A stretch of DNA of 64,000 nt, taken from Gemmobacter serpentinus (GTDB taxonomy: Bacteria; Pseudomonadota; Alphaproteobacteria; Rhodobacterales; Rhodobacteraceae). Under the pieces are notes generated by a model, which saw nothing but the letters and a program-made list of their open reading frames with translations, had not been told where the DNA came from and made no database searches. This document shows positions 37,998 to 46,786 of this stretch, piece after piece (within the stretch, counting starts at the first letter, position 1; every line of letters begins with the position of its first letter). Location of the stretch: contig NZ_WCHR01000006.1 of the NCBI RefSeq assembly GCF_008973825.1, forward strand, positions 1-64,000. Reading direction: 5' to 3'. Position numbers and translations under genes: made by a program.

Positions 37998-39002
37998 TCA
38001 AAGATGGTCGTGATAGGCACCCCAGACCGGCACATGGCCCTCAAACTTCAGGCAATCGCGGCGCATCTGTTGCATGTCGGGCTCCTCCAGCAACTCCACC
38101 GCCTTTTCGCGATGCAGCGCGATGGACTGACGGCGCAGCCGCATCAGCTTGCCATTGGCTGCAGCATCCAGCGCCTGCATCCGCGCATGGATGCGTGGCA
38201 GATAGGGCTGGATCGACAGATCCTCGACAAAGTTGCGGTTGCGGAAGGCCCAGTATTTCACCCCCACCGTGCGATCATCCTGATGCGCGGAGCCACGCTT
38301 GGTTTTCACCAGAAAGCTGGCCAGATCGCGCACGATATAGTGGTTGATCTGCACAAGACTTTGGCCCCCCGGATCGGTGGAGTTGTAATTCTTCACCTGA
38401 AAGCTGCCGGCGGCGAGGCCTGAGCCATTGACGATGCGCAGGTGGCCAATCTCTGCTTCGGCCTCCGGCGGCTTGTGGATGCCCGGACGGCTGAACAGGC
38501 TGGGTCGGAACAGTGCCTTGTAGGCGTTGAAATGTTCATTATCGGCCATGACGTAATCGGCCATGGTAAAGCGTTCGGCCTGCAGCGCGAAGCCTTGCTG
38601 CTTCTTGCCGCTGGAGCCGAACAACCGCCAATTCGCCATCATCAGGTCAAAGGCTGGCGCGGCGGCAATCAGATCTGCCAGCCGCCCGTCGCCCACCTTC
38701 ACCACCAGCATCTCATCGAGATCGAGCGCCATGGCGTAATCGGCCTGTTTGTAGCTGTCCAGTTCCGCCGCGCGGCCATAGGCCTTGACCTGATGCGCGC
38801 CGCGCCGGGCGGGGTTGGGGAAATACCGGATCGCGCCGACCTGCTCGAGCGTCTTCATGATCTCATGCGTCAGATCGTCGGAATCGTTCTGATAAAGCGC
38901 GATATCGGTAAAGCCGAGCTCAAGGTGATGGGCCACCCATTCCAGGATATAGGGGCCTTCATTCTTGGCTGTGCCGCAAAGAAATGCGCGGGGCGCGGTC
39001 AT
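37998..39002 (-). CDS. Glycosyltransferase family 2/92-like protein
   Basis: A 334-residue protein with a GT-A-like start: MTAPRAFLCGTAKNEGPYILEWVAHHLELGFTDIALYQNDSDD, then AMALDLDEMLVV, where LDLDE is the expected metal-binding DxD-type motif. It resembles the bacterial proteins related to glycosyltransferase family 92/DUF23 that add a sugar to surface glycans. No neighbouring glycan genes define its substrate. The stop lies within a 14-base tandem repeat (CCGGTCAAAGATG twice, about 37980-38006). A single-gene unit by spacing. Confidence 0.78.
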   Translation of the reverse strand: MTAPRAFLCGTAKNEGPYILEWVAHHLELGFTDIALYQNDSDDLTHEIMKTLEQVGAIRYFPNPARRGAHQVKAYGRAAELDSYKQADYAMALDLDEMLVVKVGDGRLADLIAAAPAFDLMMANWRLFGSSGKKQQGFALQAERFTMADYVMADNEHFNAYKALFRPSLFSRPGIHKPPEAEAEIGHLRIVNGSGLAAGSFQVKNYNSTDPGGQSLVQINHYIVRDLASFLVKTKRGSAHQDDRTVGVKYWAFRNRNFVEDLSIQPYLPRIHARMQALDAAANGKLMRLRRQSIALHREKAVELLEEPDMQQMRRDCLKFEGHVPVWGAYHDHL

Positions 39003-39196
39003 GGGGACTATCCTGCTATCGGTCTGCGCAATCGTTACATGGCGGAACTATCTGCGCTGTTCTGGACGGAAAATGCGGTTTTGAAAAGGCGTGACAGGGA
39101 ACCCCGGCGCTGCTTTGCCGTTTGGCCTTTGGTGCGACCCGTGTCAGGATATGGGCCGTCGCGGAAGCAGCCGCAGGCGCGCGGGCATCGCATCAA

Positions 39197-39244
39197 GAGG
39201 CATGAAGGCCTGGAAGCATGAAGGCCAAGAAGCATGAAGGAGCG
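39197..39244 (+). repeat. Three 16-bp tandem repeats in the osmC leader
   Basis: Three consecutive units at 39197-39212, 39213-39228 and 39229-39244 share the core GCATGAAGG. Each holds an ATG and a purine-rich GAAGG that resembles a ribosome site. The last unit ends six bases before the osmC ATG, so copy number could alter translation. Confidence 0.8.
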
Positions 39245-39250
39245 TGAGAG

Positions 39251-39673
39251 ATGATCGTGAAATCCGGTTCCGCCGTCTGGCGTGGTGGTCTCAAGGATGG
39301 CAGCGGCAGCGTCAGCACGCAAAGTGGGGCGCTGATCGATCAGCCTTATGGCTTTGCCACAAGGTTTGAAGGCAAGGCGGGCACCAACCCCGAAGAATTG
39401 ATCGCCGCCGCCCATGCCAGCTGCTTTTCCATGGCGCTGTCAAACATCCTTGGCCAGAAAGATATCGTGCCCGAGGAGATCGACACCCAGGTCTTCATCA
39501 CGCTGGAAAACCGCGATGGCGGTTTCGTGGTGACCAAATCGGCACTGGAGGTGGTGATCCATGCCGATGCCGATGAGGCGGTGCTGCTGGAGGCTGCGGC
39601 GGTGGCCAAGGCCAATTGCCCGATCTCCAAGCTGCTGAATGCCGAAATCAGCATGGAGGCCCGCAAGGGCTGA
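39251..39673 (+). CDS. osmC: OsmC family hydroperoxide reductase
   Basis: A 140-residue OsmC-like thiol peroxidase that detoxifies organic hydroperoxides. The two catalytic Cys are present: Cys58 in AAAHASCFSMALSN and Cys123 in AKANCPISKLLNAE. The N-terminal WRGGLKDGSGSVSTQSGAL and GTNPEELIAAAHA are typical. The ATG follows GGAGCGTGAGAG. The leader consists of three 16-bp tandem repeats. It stands alone, with no regulator next to it. Confidence 0.9.
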   Translation: MIVKSGSAVWRGGLKDGSGSVSTQSGALIDQPYGFATRFEGKAGTNPEELIAAAHASCFSMALSNILGQKDIVPEEIDTQVFITLENRDGGFVVTKSALEVVIHADADEAVLLEAAAVAKANCPISKLLNAEISMEARKG

Positions 39674-39828
39674 CGCCATTGAGAGCAGCGCCTGCAAAGG
39701 GCTTGGTCCGCTTGGGCCAAGCCCAGAATGGCAAGGTCCAGAATAGCAAGGCATATGGAACTTTGCCCGGCAGGTTCGGTGCAAGGGTTTGGTGGCACGT
39801 CGCAGGGATTGCGTGGCACAGAGCGTGG

Positions 39829-39866
39829 TTTGCAGGCACCGCCAGACTTTGCAGGCACCGCCAGGC
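39829..39866 (+). repeat. Tandem 19-bp direct repeat after osmC
   Basis: TTTGCAGGCACCGCCAGAC and the same sequence with one change (..AGGC) stand side by side. It lies between osmC and the convergent Ada-like gene. The flanking 150 bases also contain shorter imperfect repeats around CAAGGTCCAGAATAGCAAGG. No gene is seen here. Confidence 0.7.
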
Positions 39867-39913
39867 AAAGCAGCCGTCAGATAACGCGACTGGACCGCAA
39901 GCGCGAATCCAAC

Positions 39914-40552
39914 TCAGCGCAGGCTGATATGCGGTTGCGGGCGATAGCCCGCAGTCAGCACCGCGACAATCGGTGCAGGCGTCAGCACGGTGACATCGGC
40001 CGCAGGCAGGGGCTGCGCTGCCGCATAGCCCAACGGCGACCAGAGATGGATCCCGGTTTGCCAAACCAGTGCGGGCTGTTCATCGACAAGGATCATCGTG
40101 CCTTGCGGAAGCTGCGCGGCATTGGCGCAATGGAGGCGGGCGCGGTGGCCATGGACGCGGTGGGCGGTCTGGCGTTTGCTGCCGGGGTCGATCCGGGCGG
40201 CGTGCAGGGCGCGGTCGATGCCCTTGGCATCCGCCGGGCCAAACAGGCTTTCCCAGATTGATTTGAAGTGCAGATAATCCGCGCGGCGGCATTCGGCGCA
40301 GGGGCGGTGACCGGCGGCAAGTGCCTGCGCCTCGTCGTAAAAGAACAGCTCGGTATAGTTGCCCGGCGCCATCAGGGGACGTTTGCGCCCTTTGAAGTCC
40401 AGTTTGCAGCAGATCCAGTTCTGATGCCGCCAGCGCGCAGATCCAAGCTGGCGCTGGCCGTCATGTAGGATGCCGCGATTGCCCATCCATTCGCCGCGCC
40501 AGCCCGCCGCGACGATCTCGCCATCGGGCTGGACGCGGTTTTGCAGGCTCAC
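39914..40552 (-). CDS. Uncharacterised protein with Ada-like CxxC motif, coupled to prfC
   Basis: A 212-residue protein. The central ELFFYDEAQALAAGHRPCAECRRADYLHF resembles the metal-binding motif of Ada-type proteins (GHRPCxxC), where Cys can bind zinc or take up alkyl groups. The remaining sequence is not recognised; two more Cys lie at WICCKLDF and a basic Arg/His-rich stretch follows. It starts with GTG that overlaps the prfC stop, so both are translated together. An alkyl-damage or nucleic acid role is a guess from the motif only. Confidence 0.65.
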   Translation of the reverse strand: MSLQNRVQPDGEIVAAGWRGEWMGNRGILHDGQRQLGSARWRHQNWICCKLDFKGRKRPLMAPGNYTELFFYDEAQALAAGHRPCAECRRADYLHFKSIWESLFGPADAKGIDRALHAARIDPGSKRQTAHRVHGHRARLHCANAAQLPQGTMILVDEQPALVWQTGIHLWSPLGYAAAQPLPAADVTVLTPAPIVAVLTAGYRPQPHISLR

Positions 40553-42147
40553 GCCATCATTTCCTTGGTGGCGGTCAGCTTGACCTGCGGGTAGTCGCGT
40601 TCCACCCGGTCAATGTCCCATTGCAGGCGCGTCAGGAAGACCGCATCGCCATCGTGATCTTCGGCCATATGGCCCTTGTTCACATTGATCAGCTTGTCGA
40701 GTTCCGCCTTTGGGCCGGAAATCCAGCGCGCGGATTTGAACTGGCTGGGTTCAAACCGCACCGGCAACCCGTATTCCTGTTCAATGCGGCTGGCCAGCAC
40801 GTCGAATTGCAGCGCGCCTACGACACCCACGATGAAGCCCGACCCGATCATCGGCTTGAAGACCTTGGCAGCGCCTTCCTCGGCGAATTGCATCAGCGCC
40901 TTTTCAAGATGCTTGGCCTTCATCGGATCGCCCGCGCGCACGCCTTGCAGCAGTTCCGGCGCGAAAGAAGGGATGCCGGTGAAACGCAGCTTCTCGCCCT
41001 CGGTCAGCGCGTCACCGATGCGCAACTGCCCGTGGTTCGGGATGCCGATGATATCGCCCGCCCAGGCCTCTTCGGCCAGTTCGCGGTCGGCGGCCAGAAA
41101 CAGCACCGGATTGGTGATCGCCATCGGCTTGCCCGACCGCACATGGGTCAGCTTCATGCCGCGCTCGAAATGGCCCGAGGCCAGACGCACAAAGGCCACG
41201 CGGTCGCGGTGCTTGGGGTCCATATTGGCCTGCACCTTGAAAACCACGCCAGTCACGGCGCTTTCCTCGGGCGCGACCTTGCGGCCAGCGGTCGGTTGCG
41301 GCTGCGGCTCGGGGCCATAGGTGCCGATACCGTCCATCAATTCTTTTACCCCGAAGGAGTTGATGGCAGAGCCGAACCAGATCGGCGTCATGGAGCCATT
41401 GAGCAGCGCCCCGCGGTTAAGGGCGGGCAGCAGCTCGCGCGCCATCTCCAGCTCTTCGCGCAGTTTGGCCAGCAGATCGGCGGGCACATGCTGTTCCAGC
41501 AGCGGGTCGTCCAAGCCGTTGATCTGGATCGTCTCGGCCACCCGGTTGCGGTCGGCGCGGTCCATCAGTTCCAGCCGGTCATTCAGGATGTCATAGCAGC
41601 CGAGGAAATCACGCCCCGACCCGATGGGCCAGCTAGCGGGCGAGACATCAATGGCGAGGTTCTCCTGAATCTCGTCGATGATTTCGAAGGTGTCGCGCGC
41701 CTCGCGGTCCATCTTGTTACAGAAGGTCAGGATCGGCAGATCGCGCAGCCGGCAAACCTCGAACAGTTTGCGGGTCTGGCTTTCCACGCCCTTGGCCCCG
41801 TCGATCACCATGATCGCCGCATCCACCGCCGTCAGCGTGCGGTAGGTGTCTTCGGAAAAGTCGCTGTGGCCGGGGGTGTCGACCAGATTGAAGCGGTATT
41901 CCCGGAAATCAAAGGACATGGCCGAGGCCGAGACCGAGATGCCGCGATCCTGTTCCATCTTGATGAAGTCCGACCGCGTGCGCCGCGCCTCGCCCTTGGC
42001 GCGGACCTGGCCCGCCATCTGGATCGCGCCGCCGAACAGCAGGAACTTTTCGGTCAGCGTGGTCTTGCCGGCGTCGGGGTGTGCGATGATCGCAAACGTC
42101 CGGCGGCGGGCGATTTCAGGCGGGAGGGTGGGGCGATTGTCCAGCAT
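40549..42147 (-). CDS. prfC: Peptide chain release factor 3
   Basis: This 532-residue GTPase removes RF1/RF2 from the ribosome after peptide release. The G motifs are AHPDAGKTTLTEK (G1), DRGISVSASAMSF (switch I), DTPGHSDFSEDTYRTL (G3) and CNKMDREARD (G4), followed by domains II and III. The start MLDNRPTLPPEIARRRTFAI matches the usual N terminus; an upstream in-frame start adds 12 non-conserved residues. The gene downstream overlaps its stop. Confidence 0.94.
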   Translation of the reverse strand: MLDNRPTLPPEIARRRTFAIIAHPDAGKTTLTEKFLLFGGAIQMAGQVRAKGEARRTRSDFIKMEQDRGISVSASAMSFDFREYRFNLVDTPGHSDFSEDTYRTLTAVDAAIMVIDGAKGVESQTRKLFEVCRLRDLPILTFCNKMDREARDTFEIIDEIQENLAIDVSPASWPIGSGRDFLGCYDILNDRLELMDRADRNRVAETIQINGLDDPLLEQHVPADLLAKLREELEMARELLPALNRGALLNGSMTPIWFGSAINSFGVKELMDGIGTYGPEPQPQPTAGRKVAPEESAVTGVVFKVQANMDPKHRDRVAFVRLASGHFERGMKLTHVRSGKPMAITNPVLFLAADRELAEEAWAGDIIGIPNHGQLRIGDALTEGEKLRFTGIPSFAPELLQGVRAGDPMKAKHLEKALMQFAEEGAAKVFKPMIGSGFIVGVVGALQFDVLASRIEQEYGLPVRFEPSQFKSARWISGPKAELDKLINVNKGHMAEDHDGDAVFLTRLQWDIDRVERDYPQVKLTATKEMMA

Positions 42148-42236
42148 GATGCGCGCAATACCGCGCGCGGGCGTTTTGCGCAATGGATCAGGCGGTGGAA
42201 GGATGCGCTGAGAGAGGGGGGAGGTGGCCGCAGATC

Positions 42237-42665
42237 TCAGCGCAGGCCGAAGCGCATGTCCTGAATGACCGAGGGGCAGCAGCGCGCATCATCCGGCCCG
42301 TAGGTTTGCAGCGTCAGCACCAGTTGCTGGCCCTCGCGACGGGCCGCCGTGATGCCGCCGGGCAGATCCAGCTTGCGCCAGGGCAGGTGGCCGCCGCCGG
42401 GCTGGCCCGCAAAGACCCAGTGATAGAGCACCCAGGCATTGCCGCCTTCGGGAAAGCTGAACGAGGCCTGGATCAGCAGATCGGGCAGGCCGTCATCGGT
42501 CAGCTCTCCCTGCCAGACCTGCGCCATATCGAACAGCAGTGGCGTGTCCAGAAGTGGCGGCAGCACCTGCGCCAATGCGTCACTGGGCGTGACCTCGACC
42601 AGTTCCTGTGCTGCGGCGACGGGCGGCAGCAGCAGGGCGAGGCAAAGCGGGGCGATCAGGCGCAT
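42237..42665 (-). CDS. Exported protein of unknown function
   Basis: A 142-residue precursor with a signal peptide (MRLIAPLCLALLLPPVAAAQ). The mature part contains WQGELTDDGLPDLLIQASFSFPEGGNAWVLYHWVFAG and ends with a Cys pair, DDARCCPSVIQDMRFGLR. The first block recalls domains in which a D-D-G-x-P-D-L repeat binds calcium, and proteins of this type are often found as secreted single-domain proteins. I do not recognise a family. It lies downstream of and in the same direction as the Hint-domain gene, with about 145 bases between. Confidence 0.6.
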   Translation of the reverse strand: MRLIAPLCLALLLPPVAAAQELVEVTPSDALAQVLPPLLDTPLLFDMAQVWQGELTDDGLPDLLIQASFSFPEGGNAWVLYHWVFAGQPGGGHLPWRKLDLPGGITAARREGQQLVLTLQTYGPDDARCCPSVIQDMRFGLR

Positions 42666-42810
42666 GGGTTTCTCTGGTTCCGAGGCGGCAAGTGCCGGGA
42701 TCGTGGCCTGCGCGACAGGGGAGGTCAACGCCCCCTTCACGCGCAATCCGGCCCGCGGTCTGACCCTCGGAAGTCTGACCCGTTGCTGCCTGGCCCTTTC
42801 AAGGCTGCGA

Positions 42811-43803
42811 TCAGCGCCCGCCAGAGCCGCGCTTGCGCACCGGATCCAGCGCATCCAGCACCTGACGCCCGGCCTCGGTGCCGAAATGCTGGTTCTGGCT
42901 GAGGCCGGGGAAACGCGCCTTCACCTCAGCGGACAGTTCCGGCGGCAGGCGGTTCAGCACGGCCTCCGATACCATCAGGCTTTCGGCGGGGATGCCCTCG
43001 GCATAGATGATCTCGTGATGATCAAAGACGAGGCTGAAATAGTCCAGAAACCCGCCTTCGCGGATGAAAACATGTTCATCATCCACAAGATGGCGTGACT
43101 GCACCAGCAATTCCGAGGTCCGGGTGCCCGCGACACGCTGGCGCTGATAGAGGAACATGCGGTGTTGTTGGCTGATGATCAGATCGCCCGCATTGCCCAT
43201 GGCCCCTGCGGTGATGACCACCGGCGCAAAGGCCCCCACCGCGCGCAGCGTGGCGTGGCCGACCCATCGCACCTCTTGCGGGCCGTGGTCGCGGGTCAGC
43301 ACCCGGTCGCCCGGTGCAAGGCTTTCAATGCTGCGCTGCGATCCGTCCGCCATGGTGATCAGCGTGCCACGCGCGAAGCTGACGCAAAGCAGATCCGACA
43401 GCGCGATCTCGTCGGGTGCGTCCTCGATCTTCACCAGCTGATAGCCGATGCCTTCACCCATTGGGGAAAGGGGCAGGGCGTAAAGCCCGGCATCATCGCC
43501 CTCCAGCGCCAGAACCAGCAGTTCCACCCGGTTGCCATCATCGCCCATCAGCGTATAGCGGCACAGGATCGTGACCGCGTCGCCGGTCTCGCCCAGATGC
43601 GAGCTGGGTGCCACAGCACCGCCCGCAACCGTCAGGCGCAAGGCAGTGGCGCCACGTTCCAACTCATAGACATCGCCGGGGCAGGCCTCATCCGGGCCCG
43701 ACAGCGCCTCACCCATATTCACGCCATGCGCGACAAAGATCAGATCCGCCGGAAAGACCATACAGGCCTGTCCGGGGGATGGCTGATCGGTCTGCGGGCT
43801 CAT
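42811..43803 (-). CDS. Hint (Hedgehog/intein) domain protein
   Basis: A 330-residue protein whose middle carries a Hint domain: CVSFARGTLITMADGSQRSIESLAPGDRVLTRDHGPQEVRWVGH begins with the nucleophilic Cys (about residue 166), and later QQHRMF and LVQSRHLVDDEHV include block-like His residues. There is no intein homing endonuclease and no downstream extein-like domain, so it is the Rhodobacterales stand-alone type and not an intein. Autoproteolysis at the Cys is possible. The N-terminal 160 residues are not recognised. Start at 43803 has GGAG 9 bases upstream. Function unknown. Confidence 0.72.
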   Translation of the reverse strand: MSPQTDQPSPGQACMVFPADLIFVAHGVNMGEALSGPDEACPGDVYELERGATALRLTVAGGAVAPSSHLGETGDAVTILCRYTLMGDDGNRVELLVLALEGDDAGLYALPLSPMGEGIGYQLVKIEDAPDEIALSDLLCVSFARGTLITMADGSQRSIESLAPGDRVLTRDHGPQEVRWVGHATLRAVGAFAPVVITAGAMGNAGDLIISQQHRMFLYQRQRVAGTRTSELLVQSRHLVDDEHVFIREGGFLDYFSLVFDHHEIIYAEGIPAESLMVSEAVLNRLPPELSAEVKARFPGLSQNQHFGTEAGRQVLDALDPVRKRGSGGR

Positions 43804-43965
43804 CTTGATCGTCTCCGTTCGGGATGCCGGGGTTCTATCCCCTGAATTCGCACAAGAATACAGCAAAAATCCGGCAGTCCCGTGCCAAGCCACGGGCAGG
43901 GTGGCACTTTCGCCCGCTCTTTGCCTCGGCTAGCATCGCGGGGACATGGGCACAGGAGATGCGAA

Positions 43966-44745
43966 ATGGATCTGGGAATTCGGGGCAAGCGGGCGCTGGT
44001 GTGTGCGGGGTCCAAGGGCCTGGGGCGCGGCTGCGCCGAGGCGCTGGCAGAGGCCGGGGTGGATCTGGTGCTGAACGCCCGCGGGGCCGAGGCGCTGGAG
44101 ACCACGGCGCAGGCGATCCGAGACCGTTTCAATGTCGCCGTGACCACGGTTGCGGGTGATATCACCACGGAACCGGGCCGGGCCGAGGTGCTGGCGGCCG
44201 CAGGCGCGGTGGATATCCTTGTCACCAATGCGGGCGGCCCGCCGCCGGGGATGTGGAGCGATTGGGATCGCGAGGATTTCATCCGCGCGCTGGACGCCAA
44301 TATGCTGACGCCGATTGCCTTGATGAAGGCGCTGCTGCCGGGGATGATTGCCCAAGGCTGGGGCCGGGTGATCAACATCACCTCCGCCTCTGTTCGCTCG
44401 CCCATCGGCGTGCTGGGCCTGTCGAACAGCGCGCGGGCGGGCCTGACCGGCTATGTCGCGGGCACTTCGCGGCAGGTGGCACCGCATGGGGTGACCATCA
44501 ACAACCTGCTGCCCGGCATCCATGATACCGACCGGGCGACCGCTCTCGACAGCGGTGTCATGCAGGCGCAGGGTATCGACCGCGAGACGGCGCGGGCGCA
44601 ACGCATGGCGGGGATTCCGGCGCGTCGCTATGGCACGGCGGCAGAATTTGGCGCGGCTTGCGCCTTTCTGGCCTCGCAACATGCGGGCTTCATGGTGGGG
44701 CAGAACATCTTGCTGGATGGCGGAGCCTTCAACGCAACCGTATAG
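43966..44745 (+). CDS. Short-chain dehydrogenase/reductase family protein with altered active site
   Basis: A 259-residue Rossmann-fold SDR. The cofactor loop GSKGLGRGCAEALAEAG, the NAG motif (VTNAGGPPPGMWSDW) and the ITSASV strand with the catalytic Ser are clear. The usual YxxxK is replaced: the expected position reads LSNSARAG, with no Tyr. It matches the subgroup of ketoacyl reductase-like SDRs that keep the fold but lack the standard Tyr. Catalysis, if any, must differ. The start at 43966 has AGGAG 7 bases upstream; the gene is divergent from the Hint gene. Confidence 0.82.
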   Translation: MDLGIRGKRALVCAGSKGLGRGCAEALAEAGVDLVLNARGAEALETTAQAIRDRFNVAVTTVAGDITTEPGRAEVLAAAGAVDILVTNAGGPPPGMWSDWDREDFIRALDANMLTPIALMKALLPGMIAQGWGRVINITSASVRSPIGVLGLSNSARAGLTGYVAGTSRQVAPHGVTINNLLPGIHDTDRATALDSGVMQAQGIDRETARAQRMAGIPARRYGTAAEFGAACAFLASQHAGFMVGQNILLDGGAFNATV

Positions 44746-44986
44746 GGCGGCGCATCGAAGCTGCTGGGATCGGCCTGCTTGCCGTTGCGGCTGGCGGGCG
44801 GGGCTTGCGCAGGTGGGCGCGGTTTGTTAGGCGGGATATCCGATGGTTTCACTCGGCCATCGGTCTGCCCGACCTTCGGGCGCTTTCCGGCCTTCAGGCC
44901 CCGTCCATGGCCAGCTTTTGCCGGGCCAGAGCACGTTCCCCGGTCGGCAACCCATGGCCGGCCTGTGATCTTTAGCGGATACCAAG

Positions 44987-46063
44987 ATGCAGCAACCGCC
45001 CCGCCTTGTCGTTGACGCCCTGAGCCGCAGCTTCGGGGGGCGCCGCGTGGTCGAGGATGTCTCGCTCACCATCGCGCCGGGGCAGGTGACCTGCCTGCTC
45101 GGGCCGTCCGGTTGTGGCAAATCCACCACCTTGCGGATGATTGCCGGGGTGGAAACCGCCGATCAAGGCCGGGTGGTGATCGATGGTGACACGGTGGTGG
45201 GGCCGGGCGTGCATGTGCCGCCCGAGGCGCGCGGCATCGGACTGATGTTTCAGGATTTCGCGCTGTTCCCGCATCTGAGCGTGGCGCGCAATGTGGGCTT
45301 CGGCTTGAAGGGCGACGCACAGGCCCGGCAGGCCCGGGTTGATGAACTGCTGGAGAAGGTCAATCTTGCGGGCTATGGCCAAAAGCACCCGCACGAGCTG
45401 TCGGGGGGCGAGCAACAGCGCGTGGCGCTGGCCCGTGCCTTGGCACCCCGCCCGCGCCTCATGTTGATGGACGAGCCATTTTCCGGCCTCGATAACCGTC
45501 TGCGCGATGGTATCCGCGACAGCACCTTGGAGGTGTTGAAGGCTGAAGGCGCGGCGGTGTTGCTGGTCACGCATGAACCCGACGAGGCGCTGCGCATGGC
45601 CGATGAGATCGCGCTGATGCGGGATGGGCGCATCGTGCAGCGCGGCGCGCCCTATAACCTGTACAACAGCCCGACGGATCGCGCAGCCGCGGCCTTTTTC
45701 AGCGATATCAATGTGATCGAAGGTGTGTCGCGCGGGGCCTTGACCGAGACGCCCTTTGGACGCTTCCTGACGCCGGGCCATGCTGATGGTGCGAAGGTGG
45801 AGATCGTGATCCGCCCGCAGCATCTGAAGATCGATTTCGACCGCGCAGGGCGTGGGCCGCATCCGACCGAACTGGAGGGCACGCCCGCGCGTGGCACCGT
45901 TTTGCGCGCGCGCTTTCTGGGGCGCGAAAGCCTTGTCGAATTCGCGATGGACTTTCAGGGCGCGCGGCTGACCGCTGCGGTGCCGGGCGTCTTCCTGCCC
46001 AAGCCCGGCACGGTGCTGTGGCTGATGATCCGGCGCGATCGCTGCTTCGTCTTTGCGGCCTGA
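44987..46063 (+). CDS. ABC transporter ATP-binding protein (ferric iron/spermidine-like), orphan
   Basis: A 358-residue ATPase. The Walker A LLGPSGCGKSTTLRMIAG, Q-loop FQDFALFPHLSV, signature LSGGEQQRVALARALA, Walker B LMLMDEPFSGLD and H-loop LVTHEPDEAL are intact. A C-terminal TOBE-like domain (RPQHLKIDF...LGRESLVEFAMDFQG) supports a CUT1/iron(III)-type importer ATPase. No permease or binding protein gene is adjacent, so the partner is elsewhere or lost. The substrate cannot be told from sequence. The ATG starts the conserved N terminus. Confidence 0.85.
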   Translation: MQQPPRLVVDALSRSFGGRRVVEDVSLTIAPGQVTCLLGPSGCGKSTTLRMIAGVETADQGRVVIDGDTVVGPGVHVPPEARGIGLMFQDFALFPHLSVARNVGFGLKGDAQARQARVDELLEKVNLAGYGQKHPHELSGGEQQRVALARALAPRPRLMLMDEPFSGLDNRLRDGIRDSTLEVLKAEGAAVLLVTHEPDEALRMADEIALMRDGRIVQRGAPYNLYNSPTDRAAAAFFSDINVIEGVSRGALTETPFGRFLTPGHADGAKVEIVIRPQHLKIDFDRAGRGPHPTELEGTPARGTVLRARFLGRESLVEFAMDFQGARLTAAVPGVFLPKPGTVLWLMIRRDRCFVFAA

Positions 46064-46108
46064 GGGCGCAAGACCCAGATGCGGAAAGCCCTGCCAGCCG
46101 GACCAGCG

Positions 46109-46786
46109 TTATATGCCCGCCTGCTGGGCTGCGCGAAAATCGGCAAGTTCGCGCCCCGGTTCTGGCGCGAAATGTTCCCCGGTTTCCTGAATCGCCACGA
46201 TCCGGTCCAGCCGGAAGCTGCGAAAGCCGCCGCGCGTTTCGCACCAGGCCGCCAATGTCCAGACCCGCCCGGCCAGATCCAGCAGCAATGGCCGGATTTC
46301 GCGATGGCTTTCCTGGCCCGTGACGTCGATATAGGTGATCGACAGCCGCGCCCGGGCACGGATCGCGTGGCGTAACAGCGGCATATGCGGCATGGCCCGC
46401 GTCGCCTGATCGCCGGTGAAGACAAAGATGTCATCCGCCTCGGCCTCTGGGGCGGCGGGCAGGACGGCGGCGATCTTGGCGGCCAGACTGCGGGCCGCGC
46501 GCGCCATCGCCGCATCCTCGCCGCGCGCCACCATGCGCATCCCAAGGCGCAACGCATCCATTTCGGCACTGGTCAGGATCATCGGCGGCAGGGTGGTGGG
46601 CGCGCGCAGGATGTAGCCAACGCCGCGCTCGCCCTCGAGCGGCAGGCCCGAGGCCATCAGCGCCCCGGTGTCCCGCCAGATCGTGCGGACCGAGACCCCC
46701 AGCCGATCCGCCAGTTCTGCCGCGCGATGCAGCCGCCCGTCGCGCAGGATCTGGATCAGTTCGAACAGGCGGTCATTGCGGCGCAT
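46109..46786 (-). CDS. YafY-like transcriptional regulator with WYL domain
   Basis: A 225-residue regulator. The N-terminal HTH_11-type winged helix (RNDRLFELIQILRDGRLHRAAELADRLGVSVRTIWRDTGALMASGLPLEGERGVGYIL) is followed by a WYL-type ligand domain (ITYIDVTGQESHREIRPLLLDLAGRVWTLAAWCETRGGFRSFRLDRI). WYL domains bind small molecules or nucleic acids in family members. The target genes are unknown; the convergent ABC gene lies 45 bases away. Start at 46786 agrees with the domain boundary. Confidence 0.88.
   Translation of the reverse strand: MRRNDRLFELIQILRDGRLHRAAELADRLGVSVRTIWRDTGALMASGLPLEGERGVGYILRAPTTLPPMILTSAEMDALRLGMRMVARGEDAAMARAARSLAAKIAAVLPAAPEAEADDIFVFTGDQATRAMPHMPLLRHAIRARARLSITYIDVTGQESHREIRPLLLDLAGRVWTLAAWCETRGGFRSFRLDRIVAIQETGEHFAPEPGRELADFRAAQQAGI

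Noticed and set aside
42811-43803. Intein
   Set aside because: The Hint domain is not embedded in a conserved host protein, and no homing endonuclease is present.
44987-46063. Complete iron uptake operon
   Set aside because: Only the ATPase gene is present; neighbours are an SDR and a WYL regulator, with no permease or binding protein.
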